Shown here: in pieces, positions 1-8,602 of the stretch
Numbering within the stretch: the stretch's first letter is position 1
Layout of the letters: each line of letters starts with the position of its first letter
Source of the DNA: Paenibacillus ehimensis NBRC 15659
Lineage (GTDB): Bacteria > Bacillota > Bacilli > Paenibacillales > NBRC-103111
Length of the DNA stretch: 48,522 nt
Reading direction: 5' to 3'
Assembly: GCF_004000785.1 (NCBI RefSeq)
Contig: NZ_BILX01000047.1
Span: 1 to 48,522 of the forward strand
The notes under the pieces: model-generated
What the model saw: only the letters and a program-made list of their open reading frames with translations
What the model was told of the DNA's origin: nothing
The model's database searches: none
Made by a program: the position numbers and the translations under genes

Positions 1-126
1 TTTTGTGAAAGGGCTTTCATTTCGACGATTTCGTATTATTCGGGAGAAATAGTAGCGCTGTGCTTCCATATTGTGACGATTTGAAGGAATACTCTGGGAA
101 AATCGAGATTATGGGGCAACCCGTAT

Positions 127-155
127 TTGCCGCCCCTTGGGGATGATGCTACACT
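127..155 (+). promoter_or_regulatory. Candidate sigma-A promoter of the ABC exporter operon
   Basis: A -35-like TTGCCG (127-132) and a -10-like TACACT (150-155) are separated by exactly 17 bases, each matching consensus at 4 of 6 positions. Transcription would start near 162 and leave a leader of about 155 bases before the exporter start. Nothing convincing was found in bases 1-126. Confidence 0.4.
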
Positions 156-173
156 TCTTCTCATAGCTGAAAC

Positions 174-216
174 GCTTTCGGAGCCATCATTCCGCTTCGA
201 AAGCCATTTTTGCTTT
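174..216 (+). promoter_or_regulatory. Leader hairpin with T-rich tail, attenuator-like
   Basis: GCTTTCG (174-180) is followed by its reverse complement CGAAAGC (198-204) and then by a T-rich stretch (CATTTTTGCTTTT). It lies between the candidate promoter and the exporter gene, so it could stop transcription early. A second inverted repeat, GGCTTTGC (263-270) and GCAAAGCC (293-300), ends right before the ribosome binding site. Seven- and eight-base arms can arise by chance, so regulation is inferred. Confidence 0.35.
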
Positions 217-317
217 TGCGGCCCTACAGCCGTATTCCATGAGAAAAAAATGTGTCGGCAGAGGCTTTGCGCGGAAAGGAAGCGCTCTCGCAGCAAAGCC
301 GGAGAAGGAGGATCTCC

Positions 318-2177
318 ATGGAAGTATTTAAGCAGCTGAAGGAGTTTTACTGGTCGGAACGAAGGTTTCTGTATGCCTCGATCGTTTGCTTGATGACGGC
401 GACGGCGCTGGGACTCGTCTATCCGAATCTGCTTCGGTACTTGATCGACGAAGTGATTTCGAAAGGGCAGTTCTCGGCCGTCCCGTACTTGGCGCTTCTC
501 GTCGCCGTCGTGATGATCGTCAAGGCGACCTTTCAGTTTCTGCACGGCGCGACCAGTGCGCGGCTCGGCAATCAGACCGCATTCAATCTGCGGGCCGCAC
601 TTTACCGGAAGCTGCAATATTTGTCGTTTCAGTATTACGACAAAGCGCGCACAGGAGATTTGATGTCGCGCCTTACAGCCGATCTGCAGGCCGTACGGGA
701 TTTTATCGGCTTCGGCTTCGTCCAGATTTTGAACGTGATCATGATGTTTGCTTTCGGCGTGATCATGATGATGTCGATCAATTGGCAGTTAACGCTTCTC
801 ACCATGATTTGCATGCCGTTCCTCGTCTACACGGCGATCCGGTTCGAGGGGAAAATTCATCCGGCGTTCCGGTCGATCCGTCAATCGATGAGCAGCATGA
901 CGACCTCCGTTCAGGAAAATATCACCGGGGTGCGGACGGTCAAATCGTTTGCGAGAGAGCCGCATGAAATTGACAAATTTGCCGAACGAAACGGAAATTA
1001 CAAGGAAAACAACGTGTTGACCGCGGGCATTTGGGCCAAATATTTTCCTCTGATGGAGCTGTTCGCCAACCTGAGCGTAGTCATTCTGCTCGGAGTCGGC
1101 GGCTGGATGGTCATCAACGAAAACATTTCGCTCGGGGAGCTTGTCGCCTTTTTCAGCTTGATCTGGTACATCATCGGTCCGATGTGGGGGATCGGTTTTC
1201 ATATCAACAACTTCACGCAATCGAAAGCGGCCGGCGAACGGCTGATCGAGGTGCTGCATCAATACGAACACGTGAAAAATAAAGAACATGCGCTTGTTTT
1301 GCAGCCGGATCTGGTACAGGGCCACGTCCGGTTCGACAACGTGACGTTTGCGTATACGGATAAGCAGCCGGCGCTCGCCGGCTTCAATCTCGATGCGCCC
1401 GCCGGTTCGGTCATCGGTTTGCTTGGCGGTACAGGCTCCGGGAAATCGACCGTCATTCAGCTCCTTCTGAGGGCCTACAATGTGAAGGACGGCCGGATCA
1501 CGCTCGATGGAACGGACATCCGCGACATTTCGCTGGAAAGTCTGCGCAGTCAAATGGCAATCGTATTCCAGGAGACGTTTCTGTTTTCCTCGAGCATTAA
1601 AGGCAACATCGGTTACGGTGTCAGCGACGTGACGATGGAAGAGGTCATTCAGGCGGCCAAGCTGGCCAAAGCGCACGATTTCATCATGGAGCTGCCGATG
1701 GGCTATGATACGATCGTCGGCGAACGCGGCCTCGGGTTGTCCGGCGGACAAAAACAGCGGATTGCGATTGCGCGGGCGCTGTTGAAAAATCCGAAAATTT
1801 TAATTCTCGACGATGCCACAAGCGCCGTAGACATGGAAACCGAGCACGAGATTCAACGAGGCTTTGAAGAGGTGATGAAGGGCCGTACGACATTTATTAT
1901 CGCGCACCGCATCTCTTCGCTGAAGCATGCGGATGAGATTTTGGTGCTGGATGAGGGCCGCATCGTGCAGCGAGGCACCCACGCCGAGCTCATGAAGCAG
2001 GAGGGGCCGTACCTCGAAACGTACAAAATTCAATTTGCCGATCAGCCGGACGATATCGATGCCGACACGGAGTCGGCACACAGCGCGGCCGCTTCTGCAG
2101 AACAAGTGAAGCACGACGAGGCAGCGGCGGAAATGGCTGCCGCCTCTCAAGTCAACGTAAGGGGGCTCGCACATTGA
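318..2177 (+). CDS. Heterodimeric ABC exporter, subunit with degenerate ATPase Walker B
   Basis: A 619-residue half-transporter with an N-terminal membrane domain (about residues 15-300, several long hydrophobic segments) and a C-terminal ATPase. Walker A is GGTGSGKST (370-378) and the signature LSGGQ (474-478) is canonical. Walker B ends LILDD, so Asp499 replaces the catalytic Glu. This is the known pattern of the degenerate half of heterodimeric exporters (B. subtilis YfiBC, YheIH/BmrCD and YknUV types). I chose ATG 318 because GGAGAAGGAGG sits just upstream; an in-frame ATG at 252 has no such site. The next gene overlaps the stop, so the two are translated together. Substrate unknown; drug or lipid export is inferred from the family. 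Confidence 0.9.
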   Translation: MEVFKQLKEFYWSERRFLYASIVCLMTATALGLVYPNLLRYLIDEVISKGQFSAVPYLALLVAVVMIVKATFQFLHGATSARLGNQTAFNLRAALYRKLQYLSFQYYDKARTGDLMSRLTADLQAVRDFIGFGFVQILNVIMMFAFGVIMMMSINWQLTLLTMICMPFLVYTAIRFEGKIHPAFRSIRQSMSSMTTSVQENITGVRTVKSFAREPHEIDKFAERNGNYKENNVLTAGIWAKYFPLMELFANLSVVILLGVGGWMVINENISLGELVAFFSLIWYIIGPMWGIGFHINNFTQSKAAGERLIEVLHQYEHVKNKEHALVLQPDLVQGHVRFDNVTFAYTDKQPALAGFNLDAPAGSVIGLLGGTGSGKSTVIQLLLRAYNVKDGRITLDGTDIRDISLESLRSQMAIVFQETFLFSSSIKGNIGYGVSDVTMEEVIQAAKLAKAHDFIMELPMGYDTIVGERGLGLSGGQKQRIAIARALLKNPKILILDDATSAVDMETEHEIQRGFEEVMKGRTTFIIAHRISSLKHADEILVLDEGRIVQRGTHAELMKQEGPYLETYKIQFADQPDDIDADTESAHSAAASAEQVKHDEAAAEMAAASQVNVRGLAH

Positions 2178-4024
2178 GCGGACAACGGAACAATCCATCC
2201 GGCGGTTCGAAGCCCGGGGGCGAGGAACTGCTGAAATCCCGGTTCGTCTATCAAGACGACGAGGAGCTTGACAAAGGGTTCGATTGGGTTCAGGTCAAGC
2301 GCGTCGGCAAATATATGAAGCCGTATGCGAAGCAAATGGCGCCGGTCATTCTGCTTATGATGGCCGTCGGCGCACTGACGAAGCTGCTGAATCCGCTTCT
2401 GATCGCCTTCGCGATCGACAACGCGCTGAAGCAGAAGGACGGCCGGCTGCTCGCGCTCTGCGTAGGGGCCATGTTCGTGCTGTATGTCATTCAGTGGCTG
2501 GCGAACAACTATCGGATCCGATATACGAACGAGATCGGCCAGCGGATCATCTACGATTTGCGCCACGATCTGTTCAGCCATATTCAGCGGCTGTCGTTCC
2601 GGTTTTTCGACAAACGTCCGGCCGGCTCCATTCTCGTTCGCGTGACGAACTATGTGAACTCGCTTCAAGACTTGCTGACGAACGGCGCCGTCAACCTGAT
2701 GATCGACTGTGTGCAGCTGATCGGCATCATCTTCATCCTATTATTTTATAATGTCAAGCTGGGCGCAGCGATCATTGTCACGGTTCCGATCATGTTCCTG
2801 ATTTCGACACGGCTGCGCGTGAAAATTCGCCGTGCCTGGCAGGTCGTCCAGACGAAGACGTCGCGCATTAACGCTCATTTGAACGAGTGCATCCAAGGCA
2901 TCAAGGTGACACAGGCGTTCACGCAGGAAAAGCAGAACATCGCTTATTTCGAGCAAATGAATCAGGATAACCATAAATCGTGGAACCGCGCATCGACCTT
3001 GAACCAGTCGTTTAACCCGATCATCGAGGTCACCGGGGCGGTCGGCTACTTTATTTTGTTCCTGCTTGGCGCTTATTTCATCCAAAGCGGGGAAATGACC
3101 GTCGGCTTGTTCGTAGCCTTCGCCTCTTATATCGGCAGCTTCTGGGAGCCGATCAACCGGCTTGGCCAAATGTATTCGCAGATGCTCATTGCGATGGCTT
3201 CGTCGGAGCGAATCTTCGAATTTATCGATGAGCAGCCGAACGTGGCGGAGAAGGAAACGGCCCGGCCTCTGCCAACGATTCGCGGAGATATCGACTTCAA
3301 GCAGGTGGAATTCGAATATGAGCCCGGACGGCATGCGCTTCAACGGATCGACCTGAACGTGAAGGCGGGTCAATCGATCGCGCTCGTCGGCCATACCGGT
3401 TCGGGCAAAAGCACGATCATCAACCTGCTTTGCCGCTTTTATGATGTAACGGGCGGCAGCATTGTTATCGACGGACACGATATCCGCGACGTGACGATTC
3501 AAAGCTTGCGTTCGCAGATCGGAATCGTGCTTCAAGATACGTTCATTTTCTCCGGAACGATTCGTGGCAACATCCGATTCGGGCGACTCGATGCGACCGA
3601 CGAGGAAGTGGAAGCGGCGGCCAAGGCTGTCCGCGCGCACGAGTTTATCGTGAATTTGCCGAACGGCTACGATACCGAGGTGCAGGAGAGAGGGAACGTG
3701 CTGTCGATGGGGCAGCGCCAGCTGCTCTCGTTTGCCCGGGCGCTTTTGGCGGACCCGCGCATTCTCATTCTGGATGAGGCGACGGCCAGCATCGATACGG
3801 AGACGGAGCTGAAAATTCAAGAAGCGCTCAAGACGCTGATGGCAGGACGGACGTCCTTCATTATCGCTCACCGGTTGTCGACGATTCGTCATGCCGATCA
3901 TATTCTCGTATTGGATCACGGACGGATTATGGAGCAGGGCAATCATGAGGAGCTGATGCGCCACCAAGGCATTTATCACGGACTAATTCAAGCGCAGTAC
4001 CGCTTTTTGAAAGAAACGGGTTAA
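2174..4024 (+). CDS. Heterodimeric ABC exporter, catalytic subunit
   Basis: A 616-residue partner half-transporter: membrane domain about residues 50-345, ATPase from about 370. Walker A is GHTGSGKST (406-414) and Walker B has the catalytic Glu (LILDE, Glu535). Its signature is LSMGQ (510-514) instead of LSGGQ. Combined with the upstream subunit this gives one complete ATP site (this Walker A/B with the partner's LSGGQ) and one degenerate site. The TTG start at 2174 overlaps the upstream stop (TTGA), with a G-rich binding site about 10 bases before it. Residues 1-45 are a polar cytoplasmic extension. Function as an exporter is firm; substrate is not visible. Confidence 0.9.
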   Translation: MSGQRNNPSGGSKPGGEELLKSRFVYQDDEELDKGFDWVQVKRVGKYMKPYAKQMAPVILLMMAVGALTKLLNPLLIAFAIDNALKQKDGRLLALCVGAMFVLYVIQWLANNYRIRYTNEIGQRIIYDLRHDLFSHIQRLSFRFFDKRPAGSILVRVTNYVNSLQDLLTNGAVNLMIDCVQLIGIIFILLFYNVKLGAAIIVTVPIMFLISTRLRVKIRRAWQVVQTKTSRINAHLNECIQGIKVTQAFTQEKQNIAYFEQMNQDNHKSWNRASTLNQSFNPIIEVTGAVGYFILFLLGAYFIQSGEMTVGLFVAFASYIGSFWEPINRLGQMYSQMLIAMASSERIFEFIDEQPNVAEKETARPLPTIRGDIDFKQVEFEYEPGRHALQRIDLNVKAGQSIALVGHTGSGKSTIINLLCRFYDVTGGSIVIDGHDIRDVTIQSLRSQIGIVLQDTFIFSGTIRGNIRFGRLDATDEEVEAAAKAVRAHEFIVNLPNGYDTEVQERGNVLSMGQRQLLSFARALLADPRILILDEATASIDTETELKIQEALKTLMAGRTSFIIAHRLSTIRHADHILVLDHGRIMEQGNHEELMRHQGIYHGLIQAQYRFLKETG

Positions 4025-4139
4025 CAGATGTTGGCGGGTGTGATATGATTGTTAACGTGAACATAACTCATCGGAAGCGCATTTGGCTGGCATGATTCTG
4101 CTTCATGCGCTCTCTCCATCCAAAGGAGCTGACATCGTT

Positions 4140-4907
4140 TTGAAAAACAAGTTTGCGGCACAATTGTATACGTTGCGTAACGAGCTGGAGCAGGATTTTC
4201 CGGGCGTGCTGCGGGAATTGAAGCGTATGGGCTGGAGCGGCGTGCAAATTTCCGGACTGCGGGGCTATACCGCAGAAGAAATCGCCGCCGTGCTGAAGGA
4301 GACGGGGCTAGGCACCGCAGGAATGCATGTCAGCTACGAAGCGCTGCAAAACGAGCTTGAAACGATCGTCGAGCAGGCCAAGCTTTTTGGTACGCGCGAC
4401 CTGATCTGCCCGGCCATCGCTGCCGACCTGCGCAACGAAGAAGGATATCGGGCGGTACGCGCCAAGCTGAACGAAGTGGCGGCCAAGCTCGCTCCGCTCG
4501 GCTTCCGGCTGAGCTATCATAACCATGCGTTCGAGTTCGAGACGACCGTTAACGGAGGTTCGGCGCTCGAATATTTGCTTGAGCCGTCCAAGGACAATGC
4601 CGTGCTGGCCGAAGTCGACGTGTATTGGGTGAAAAAGGGCGGCCTCGATCCGCTGTCGTTTATCAGACCTTATGCCGGCCGCATGCCGATCATTCACTTG
4701 AAGGATATGTCGAATGACGAGCGCCAGACGTTCGCCGAAGTGGGTACGGGCGTCATCGATTTTATCCCGATTCTGCAATGGGGCGAAGCGAGCGGTATCG
4801 AATGGTACGCGGTGGAGCAGGACGTTTGTCCGGGCAACCCGTTGGACAGTCTGCAAATCAGCTTAACCAACCTTCATCGCATGGCCGATCGACTGGCGTC
4901 CAAGTAA
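4140..4907 (+). CDS. Sugar phosphate isomerase/epimerase family protein (AP-endonuclease-2 TIM barrel)
   Basis: A 255-residue cytoplasmic protein. Segments YHNHAFEF, EVDVYWV, IIHLKDM and AVEQD supply the His/Glu/Asp metal ligands typical of the xylose-isomerase-like TIM barrel family, whose members isomerise or epimerise sugars and inositol derivatives. The exact substrate cannot be read from sequence. The TTG start at 4140 is preferred because AAAGGAG lies 12 bases upstream; an in-frame ATG at 4083 would add 19 residues without a clear binding site. The gene is monocistronic, with its own terminator directly downstream. Confidence 0.8.
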   Translation: MKNKFAAQLYTLRNELEQDFPGVLRELKRMGWSGVQISGLRGYTAEEIAAVLKETGLGTAGMHVSYEALQNELETIVEQAKLFGTRDLICPAIAADLRNEEGYRAVRAKLNEVAAKLAPLGFRLSYHNHAFEFETTVNGGSALEYLLEPSKDNAVLAEVDVYWVKKGGLDPLSFIRPYAGRMPIIHLKDMSNDERQTFAEVGTGVIDFIPILQWGEASGIEWYAVEQDVCPGNPLDSLQISLTNLHRMADRLASK

Positions 4908-4920
4908 ACGGATCGCGATA

Positions 4921-4970
4921 CCCTCGTCGTTTTTGCGCAGGCAGAAACGTCGGGGGTTTTTTGTTTTTTT
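4921..4970 (+). terminator. Rho-independent terminator after the isomerase-like gene
   Basis: CCCTCGTCGTTT (4921-4932) pairs with AAACGTCGGGGG (4945-4956) with one mismatch and one G-T pair. It is followed directly by a run of T broken by a single G. Confidence 0.8.
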
Positions 4971-5064
4971 GTCTACTCGCCGTACCTTTGACATATACAT
5001 GGGGAAGTGAACTTGTTCGCCGGTCCGAACAATCGAAACGATCCGTTACGGGGAGGGAAGGACG

Positions 5065-6474
5065 TTGAAAAAGCGCATCGTTACACCCGGCTTGCTGCTG
5101 GAGCTGGTGCAATGGGGAACGGCCTTTGCGGTCATCGTCGCCGTCTTGATCTCGGGCCGCTGGTTCGCGAAGGTACAGCCGGTCTATCGGTTTGACGTAT
5201 TTTTGGACGATCAGCATGTCGGGACCGTCAGCGATCCGGAAATTATCAAGCAGTGGAAGGCGGCCCGGTACGAAGAAGTTGGCCGGCAGTACGAACATGC
5301 TCGCGTTACGTCCAATCTGGAGCGGCTTCGGTTCGAAGGAAACAAAACGTTCCAAGGCGCATTCGACAATGATGCGGTGATCGCCGCGCTGAACGATAAG
5401 CTAGTTTTTGCCTTGTTTGCCACCGAGATTCGGATCGACGGCACGACGGTCGGCATCGTCAAGGACGCAAATACGGCCGCAGCCCTTTTGGATCAGGTGA
5501 AGGCGCCTTTTTTGCACGAGTCCAAGGAGGTTGCGGTATTGTCTAATGCGGGCCCCGGAAACCCGCCGAAGGTAACCACGTCCGCCGAATTTACGCAGGA
5601 CGTGCAGCTAGTCGACACAGCCGTCGCTCCGGGCAAGGTGGAGCCGGGCGAGGCCGTGCTGAACCGGATTTTAAGCGGCGCCGCCCAGCCTCTCACGTAT
5701 ACGGTGCAGAAAGGAGACTGTATCTCGCTCATCGCGCAGAAGTTTCAAGTCGCTGCCGATGTGATCCGGGCGAACAACCCGGGGATTAAGAAGGATTTGA
5801 TCCGCGTCGGACAGACGCTTAAGCTTTCGGTCCAACAGCCGCTCTTATCGGTCAAGACCGTCGAGACGCGCACCGAGCAGGTCCGGATAGCGAGCGGCAT
5901 CGTCTACGAGAAAGACAGCGGGCTGCAAGCGGGGGTCATCCAGATCGTCAGCAACGGCAAGCCCGGCTGGAAGCAGGTGACCTACGAGTCCGTCCGCGTG
6001 AACGGGGTGCCCGCAAGCCAGTCGGTAGTTGACGAAACGATAATTGAATTGCCGGTACGGACGGTTGTGAAGCAAGGGACGAAGGTGATTCCCGGCACAG
6101 GTACGGGCAAGTTCGCCCTGCCGGTGCTGCAGCCCAAAGTAACGAGCGAGTTCGGACGGCGCTGGGGGAAAAATCATAACGGTACGGATTTCGTTTCGGA
6201 GCAAAAGGCGATTATGGCCGCCGATCACGGGAAAGTAACGTTTGCCGGCTGGAAATCGGGTTACGGCAATTGCATCGTCATTGATCACCGGAACGGGTAC
6301 GAGACGCTGTACGGGCATCTTAGCAAAGTCGGAGTCCGCGAAGGGGACGGCGTCAAAAAAGGCGATAACATCGGCGTGATGGGCAGCACGGGTAATTCGA
6401 CCGGCGTCCATCTGCATTTCGAGATCATCAAGAACGGCCAACAGCAAAATCCGCTAAAATATTTAAGCGTCTGA
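5065..6474 (+). CDS. Exported M23 peptidoglycan endopeptidase with LysM and G5 domains
   Basis: A 469-residue protein that probably cuts peptide cross-links of peptidoglycan. One N-terminal membrane anchor spans about residues 13-31. A long extracellular region follows, then a LysM domain (about 210-256, TYTVQKGD start), a G5 domain (about 258-342) and a C-terminal M23 domain (about 350-469). Zinc ligands are His371, Asp375 (HNGTD) and His451 (HLHFE), with His418 (YGHLS) and His449 also conserved. All catalytic residues are present, so it is likely active, unlike degenerate M23 regulators. TTG 5065 is preceded by GGGAGGGAAGG. Similar architectures occur in Bacillales cell-wall remodelling and sporulation enzymes; the process served here is unknown. 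Confidence 0.88.
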   Translation: MKKRIVTPGLLLELVQWGTAFAVIVAVLISGRWFAKVQPVYRFDVFLDDQHVGTVSDPEIIKQWKAARYEEVGRQYEHARVTSNLERLRFEGNKTFQGAFDNDAVIAALNDKLVFALFATEIRIDGTTVGIVKDANTAAALLDQVKAPFLHESKEVAVLSNAGPGNPPKVTTSAEFTQDVQLVDTAVAPGKVEPGEAVLNRILSGAAQPLTYTVQKGDCISLIAQKFQVAADVIRANNPGIKKDLIRVGQTLKLSVQQPLLSVKTVETRTEQVRIASGIVYEKDSGLQAGVIQIVSNGKPGWKQVTYESVRVNGVPASQSVVDETIIELPVRTVVKQGTKVIPGTGTGKFALPVLQPKVTSEFGRRWGKNHNGTDFVSEQKAIMAADHGKVTFAGWKSGYGNCIVIDHRNGYETLYGHLSKVGVREGDGVKKGDNIGVMGSTGNSTGVHLHFEIIKNGQQQNPLKYLSV

Positions 6475-6494
6475 CTTGCCGTTTGACGCTTTTT
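6465..6494 (+). terminator. Terminator overlapping the end of the M23 gene
   Basis: AAGCGTC (6465-6471) pairs with GACGCTT (6485-6491) and runs into a short T stretch. The left arm includes the last codons of the gene, and the TGA stop is in the loop. Confidence 0.6.
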
Positions 6495-6649
6495 CTTCGC
6501 GTGTCGCTTGCCTCTATTTAACCTCTCCTTCAATCCTCTCTTCTCCTCAAAGTTTGCAAATCGCGCGGCAAACCGCTACTCTAAAATGTATAGTTACTGA
6601 AGGGAACAGTCCTTGCAAGCTAAAGCTGCCGAAACTGGGGGGAGAACGC

Positions 6650-7606
6650 ATGAAATCCACGCGATGGTTGTGGCGGACCGTCGGCATTGCCGCGCTGTTG
6701 TCGACAGTGCTGTGCGCTGTCGGATTCGCCTACGGCATCAATCAGATTATTTTTCCGAAGCCCGTTGCGCACGACGCAACAGAGACCCCGCAGCAGCCCG
6801 CTGCGAAACCGAAAACGGACAATTGGGAAGCAAAGGAGCAGATCCGCATCGTGGCGCTGGGAGATTCGCTGAGCGCAGGTACCGGCGATTTGTCGGGCAA
6901 AGGATATGTCGGCGGCGTAAGGGACAAGCTGGAGAAGCAGCTGGGCAAGCCGGTGTTCGTTTACAACAATTTTGCGATTCCGGGCTATCGGACGGCCGAT
7001 GTGCTTAGAGATTGGGACCGGAAATCCGACATCGCCAAGTCGCTCGCCGACGCCGATCTGGTGCTGCTGACGATCGGCGGCAACGATTTGTTCCAGGGCG
7101 GCTCAGGCATCTTTGGTTCGGGCGACGGAACGAACGGGACGCCCGGCGCGGAAGGTACAGGCGACAGCACGACAGGCGCGGACCCTGCAAAAGGACAGCC
7201 GCCGCAAGGCACCGAGACGCCGAAAAGCACCCCCGGCTCGCCGGATCAGGAAGCCGGCGCGGGCTTCAATCCGAACGCGGCGGCGGAGCGTATCCCGGAC
7301 GCAATGAAGCGTCTGGAGCAAATTTTCGACCGGGTCAGCAAAGCCAGTCCGCAGGCGCGGATTTTTTACGTCGGACTGTATCATCCGTTCCTCGATCTAG
7401 ACCCTGAGCGCGAAGGAGCTCCGGTCATCCGGCAATGGAACGCGGCGGCGTTCGATTTGGCGAACCGGTACCCGAACATCACGCTGGTGCCCACGTATGA
7501 TTTGTTCGAGTTGAATTTGAGCAAATATTTATATACGGACCATTTTCATCCGAACCAGGACGGCTACGACCGGATTGCGGATCGGATCGTCGATATTTTG
7601 AGGTAG
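6650..7606 (+). CDS. Membrane-anchored SGNH/GDSL hydrolase, YpmR-like
   Basis: A 318-residue lipase/esterase-type enzyme with one N-terminal membrane segment or uncleaved signal (about 10-32). Block I is ALGDSLSAG with nucleophile Ser73. Block III is TIGGNDL (Asn145). Block V is DHFHPNQDGY with Asp297 and His300. Residues 151-206 are a low-complexity insert rich in Gly, Pro, Thr and Asp, right after block III, which the core fold does not need. ATG 6650 follows GGGGGGAGAA; in-frame starts further upstream lack a binding site. The ABC transporter genes begin 18 bases after its stop, so they may be co-transcribed. Esterase or lipase activity is inferred from the motifs; the substrate is unknown. 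Confidence 0.85.
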   Translation: MKSTRWLWRTVGIAALLSTVLCAVGFAYGINQIIFPKPVAHDATETPQQPAAKPKTDNWEAKEQIRIVALGDSLSAGTGDLSGKGYVGGVRDKLEKQLGKPVFVYNNFAIPGYRTADVLRDWDRKSDIAKSLADADLVLLTIGGNDLFQGGSGIFGSGDGTNGTPGAEGTGDSTTGADPAKGQPPQGTETPKSTPGSPDQEAGAGFNPNAAAERIPDAMKRLEQIFDRVSKASPQARIFYVGLYHPFLDLDPEREGAPVIRQWNAAAFDLANRYPNITLVPTYDLFELNLSKYLYTDHFHPNQDGYDRIADRIVDILR

Positions 7607-7624
7607 CAGGGAGGACGGGAAAGC

Positions 7625-8602
7625 ATGACTCAGGCCGGGGAACAGCATCGGAAAGGAAGAGACGCGGACATTGTTCTGGCGGTCGATAACGTAAAGAAAA
7701 GGATCGGCAAGCGGCTGATCATCAAAGGCATTTCGTTCGAGGTGCGAGCCGGGGAGATTTTCGGCTTTCTCGGACCGAACGGCTCGGGAAAAACGACGAC
7801 GATCCGCATGCTGGTGGACTTGATCAAGCCGACGGAAGGCTCGATCCGCATCTGCGGCTACGACGTGCACAAGGAGCATAACGAAGCGCTGCAATATGTC
7901 GGTTGTATCGTGGAAAATCCGGAGCTGTATTCGTACCTCAGCGGATGGGAAAACCTGGAGCATTTTGCCCGGATGCTGCCGGGCGTGGGCGAGAAGCGAA
8001 TCCGCGAAGTGGTGGACATCGTCGGCATGGATGCCCGCATCCACGACAAAGTTAAAACGTACTCGCTTGGGATGAGGCAGCGTTTGGGCATCGCCCAAGC
8101 GCTTCTGAACGATCCGAAACTGCTCATTTTGGACGAGCCTACCAACGGTCTCGATCCGCAAGGGATTAAGGAGCTGCGCGAATTTATACGCCAGCTGGCG
8201 GAAACCGGGCTCAGCCTGTTCATTTCCAGCCATCTGCTCAGCGAAATTCAGCAAATGTGCGACCGCGTCGCCATCATCAGCCACGGCGAGGTGATTACGG
8301 TCGGCGAGGTATCGTCGCTTGTGGACGAATCGGTCAGCACGGTGGTCTGGAGCGCGCTTCCGGCGGAGACTGCGCTAAACGTTCTGCAGTCGCATCCCGA
8401 GGTGCAGTCGGTATCGTTCACGGATGAGGCCGGGACGGAAGCCGGGGTGGCGAAGCTGGCTGCTCTGCAAAAGCCGGAGTCGATTCCGGAGCTGTCGAGG
8501 AAGCTTATGGAAGCGGGCGTTGCGCTCCACGGCATCGAAATCAAGCATCCGACCCTGGAAGATTTATTCCTGAAGCTGACGGAGGGTGAGCGCATTGGTT
8601 AG
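7625..8602 (+). CDS. ABC transporter ATP-binding protein (ABC-2 type)
   Basis: A 325-residue cytoplasmic ATPase with Walker A GPNGSGKTT (50-58), signature SLGMRQR and Walker B LLILDEP, then the switch region SSHLLSE. A C-terminal extension of about 90 residues after the ATPase core resembles the regulatory tails of bacitracin-, lantibiotic- and Nod-type exporters. The next gene is its membrane partner and overlaps its 3' end by 8 bases. ATG 7625 lies about 10 bases after GGGAGG. The transported compound cannot be told from sequence; self-protection or lipid/peptide export is typical of the family. Confidence 0.88.
   Translation: MTQAGEQHRKGRDADIVLAVDNVKKRIGKRLIIKGISFEVRAGEIFGFLGPNGSGKTTTIRMLVDLIKPTEGSIRICGYDVHKEHNEALQYVGCIVENPELYSYLSGWENLEHFARMLPGVGEKRIREVVDIVGMDARIHDKVKTYSLGMRQRLGIAQALLNDPKLLILDEPTNGLDPQGIKELREFIRQLAETGLSLFISSHLLSEIQQMCDRVAIISHGEVITVGEVSSLVDESVSTVVWSALPAETALNVLQSHPEVQSVSFTDEAGTEAGVAKLAALQKPESIPELSRKLMEAGVALHGIEIKHPTLEDLFLKLTEGERIG

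Noticed and set aside
4025..4139. Promoter with TTGGCG and TATGAT-like boxes before the isomerase-like gene
   Set aside because: No pair of boxes has acceptable spacing.
6541..6600. Promoter with TTGCAA and TAAAAT before the SGNH hydrolase
   Set aside because: The spacing of 22 bases is too long for a sigma-A promoter.
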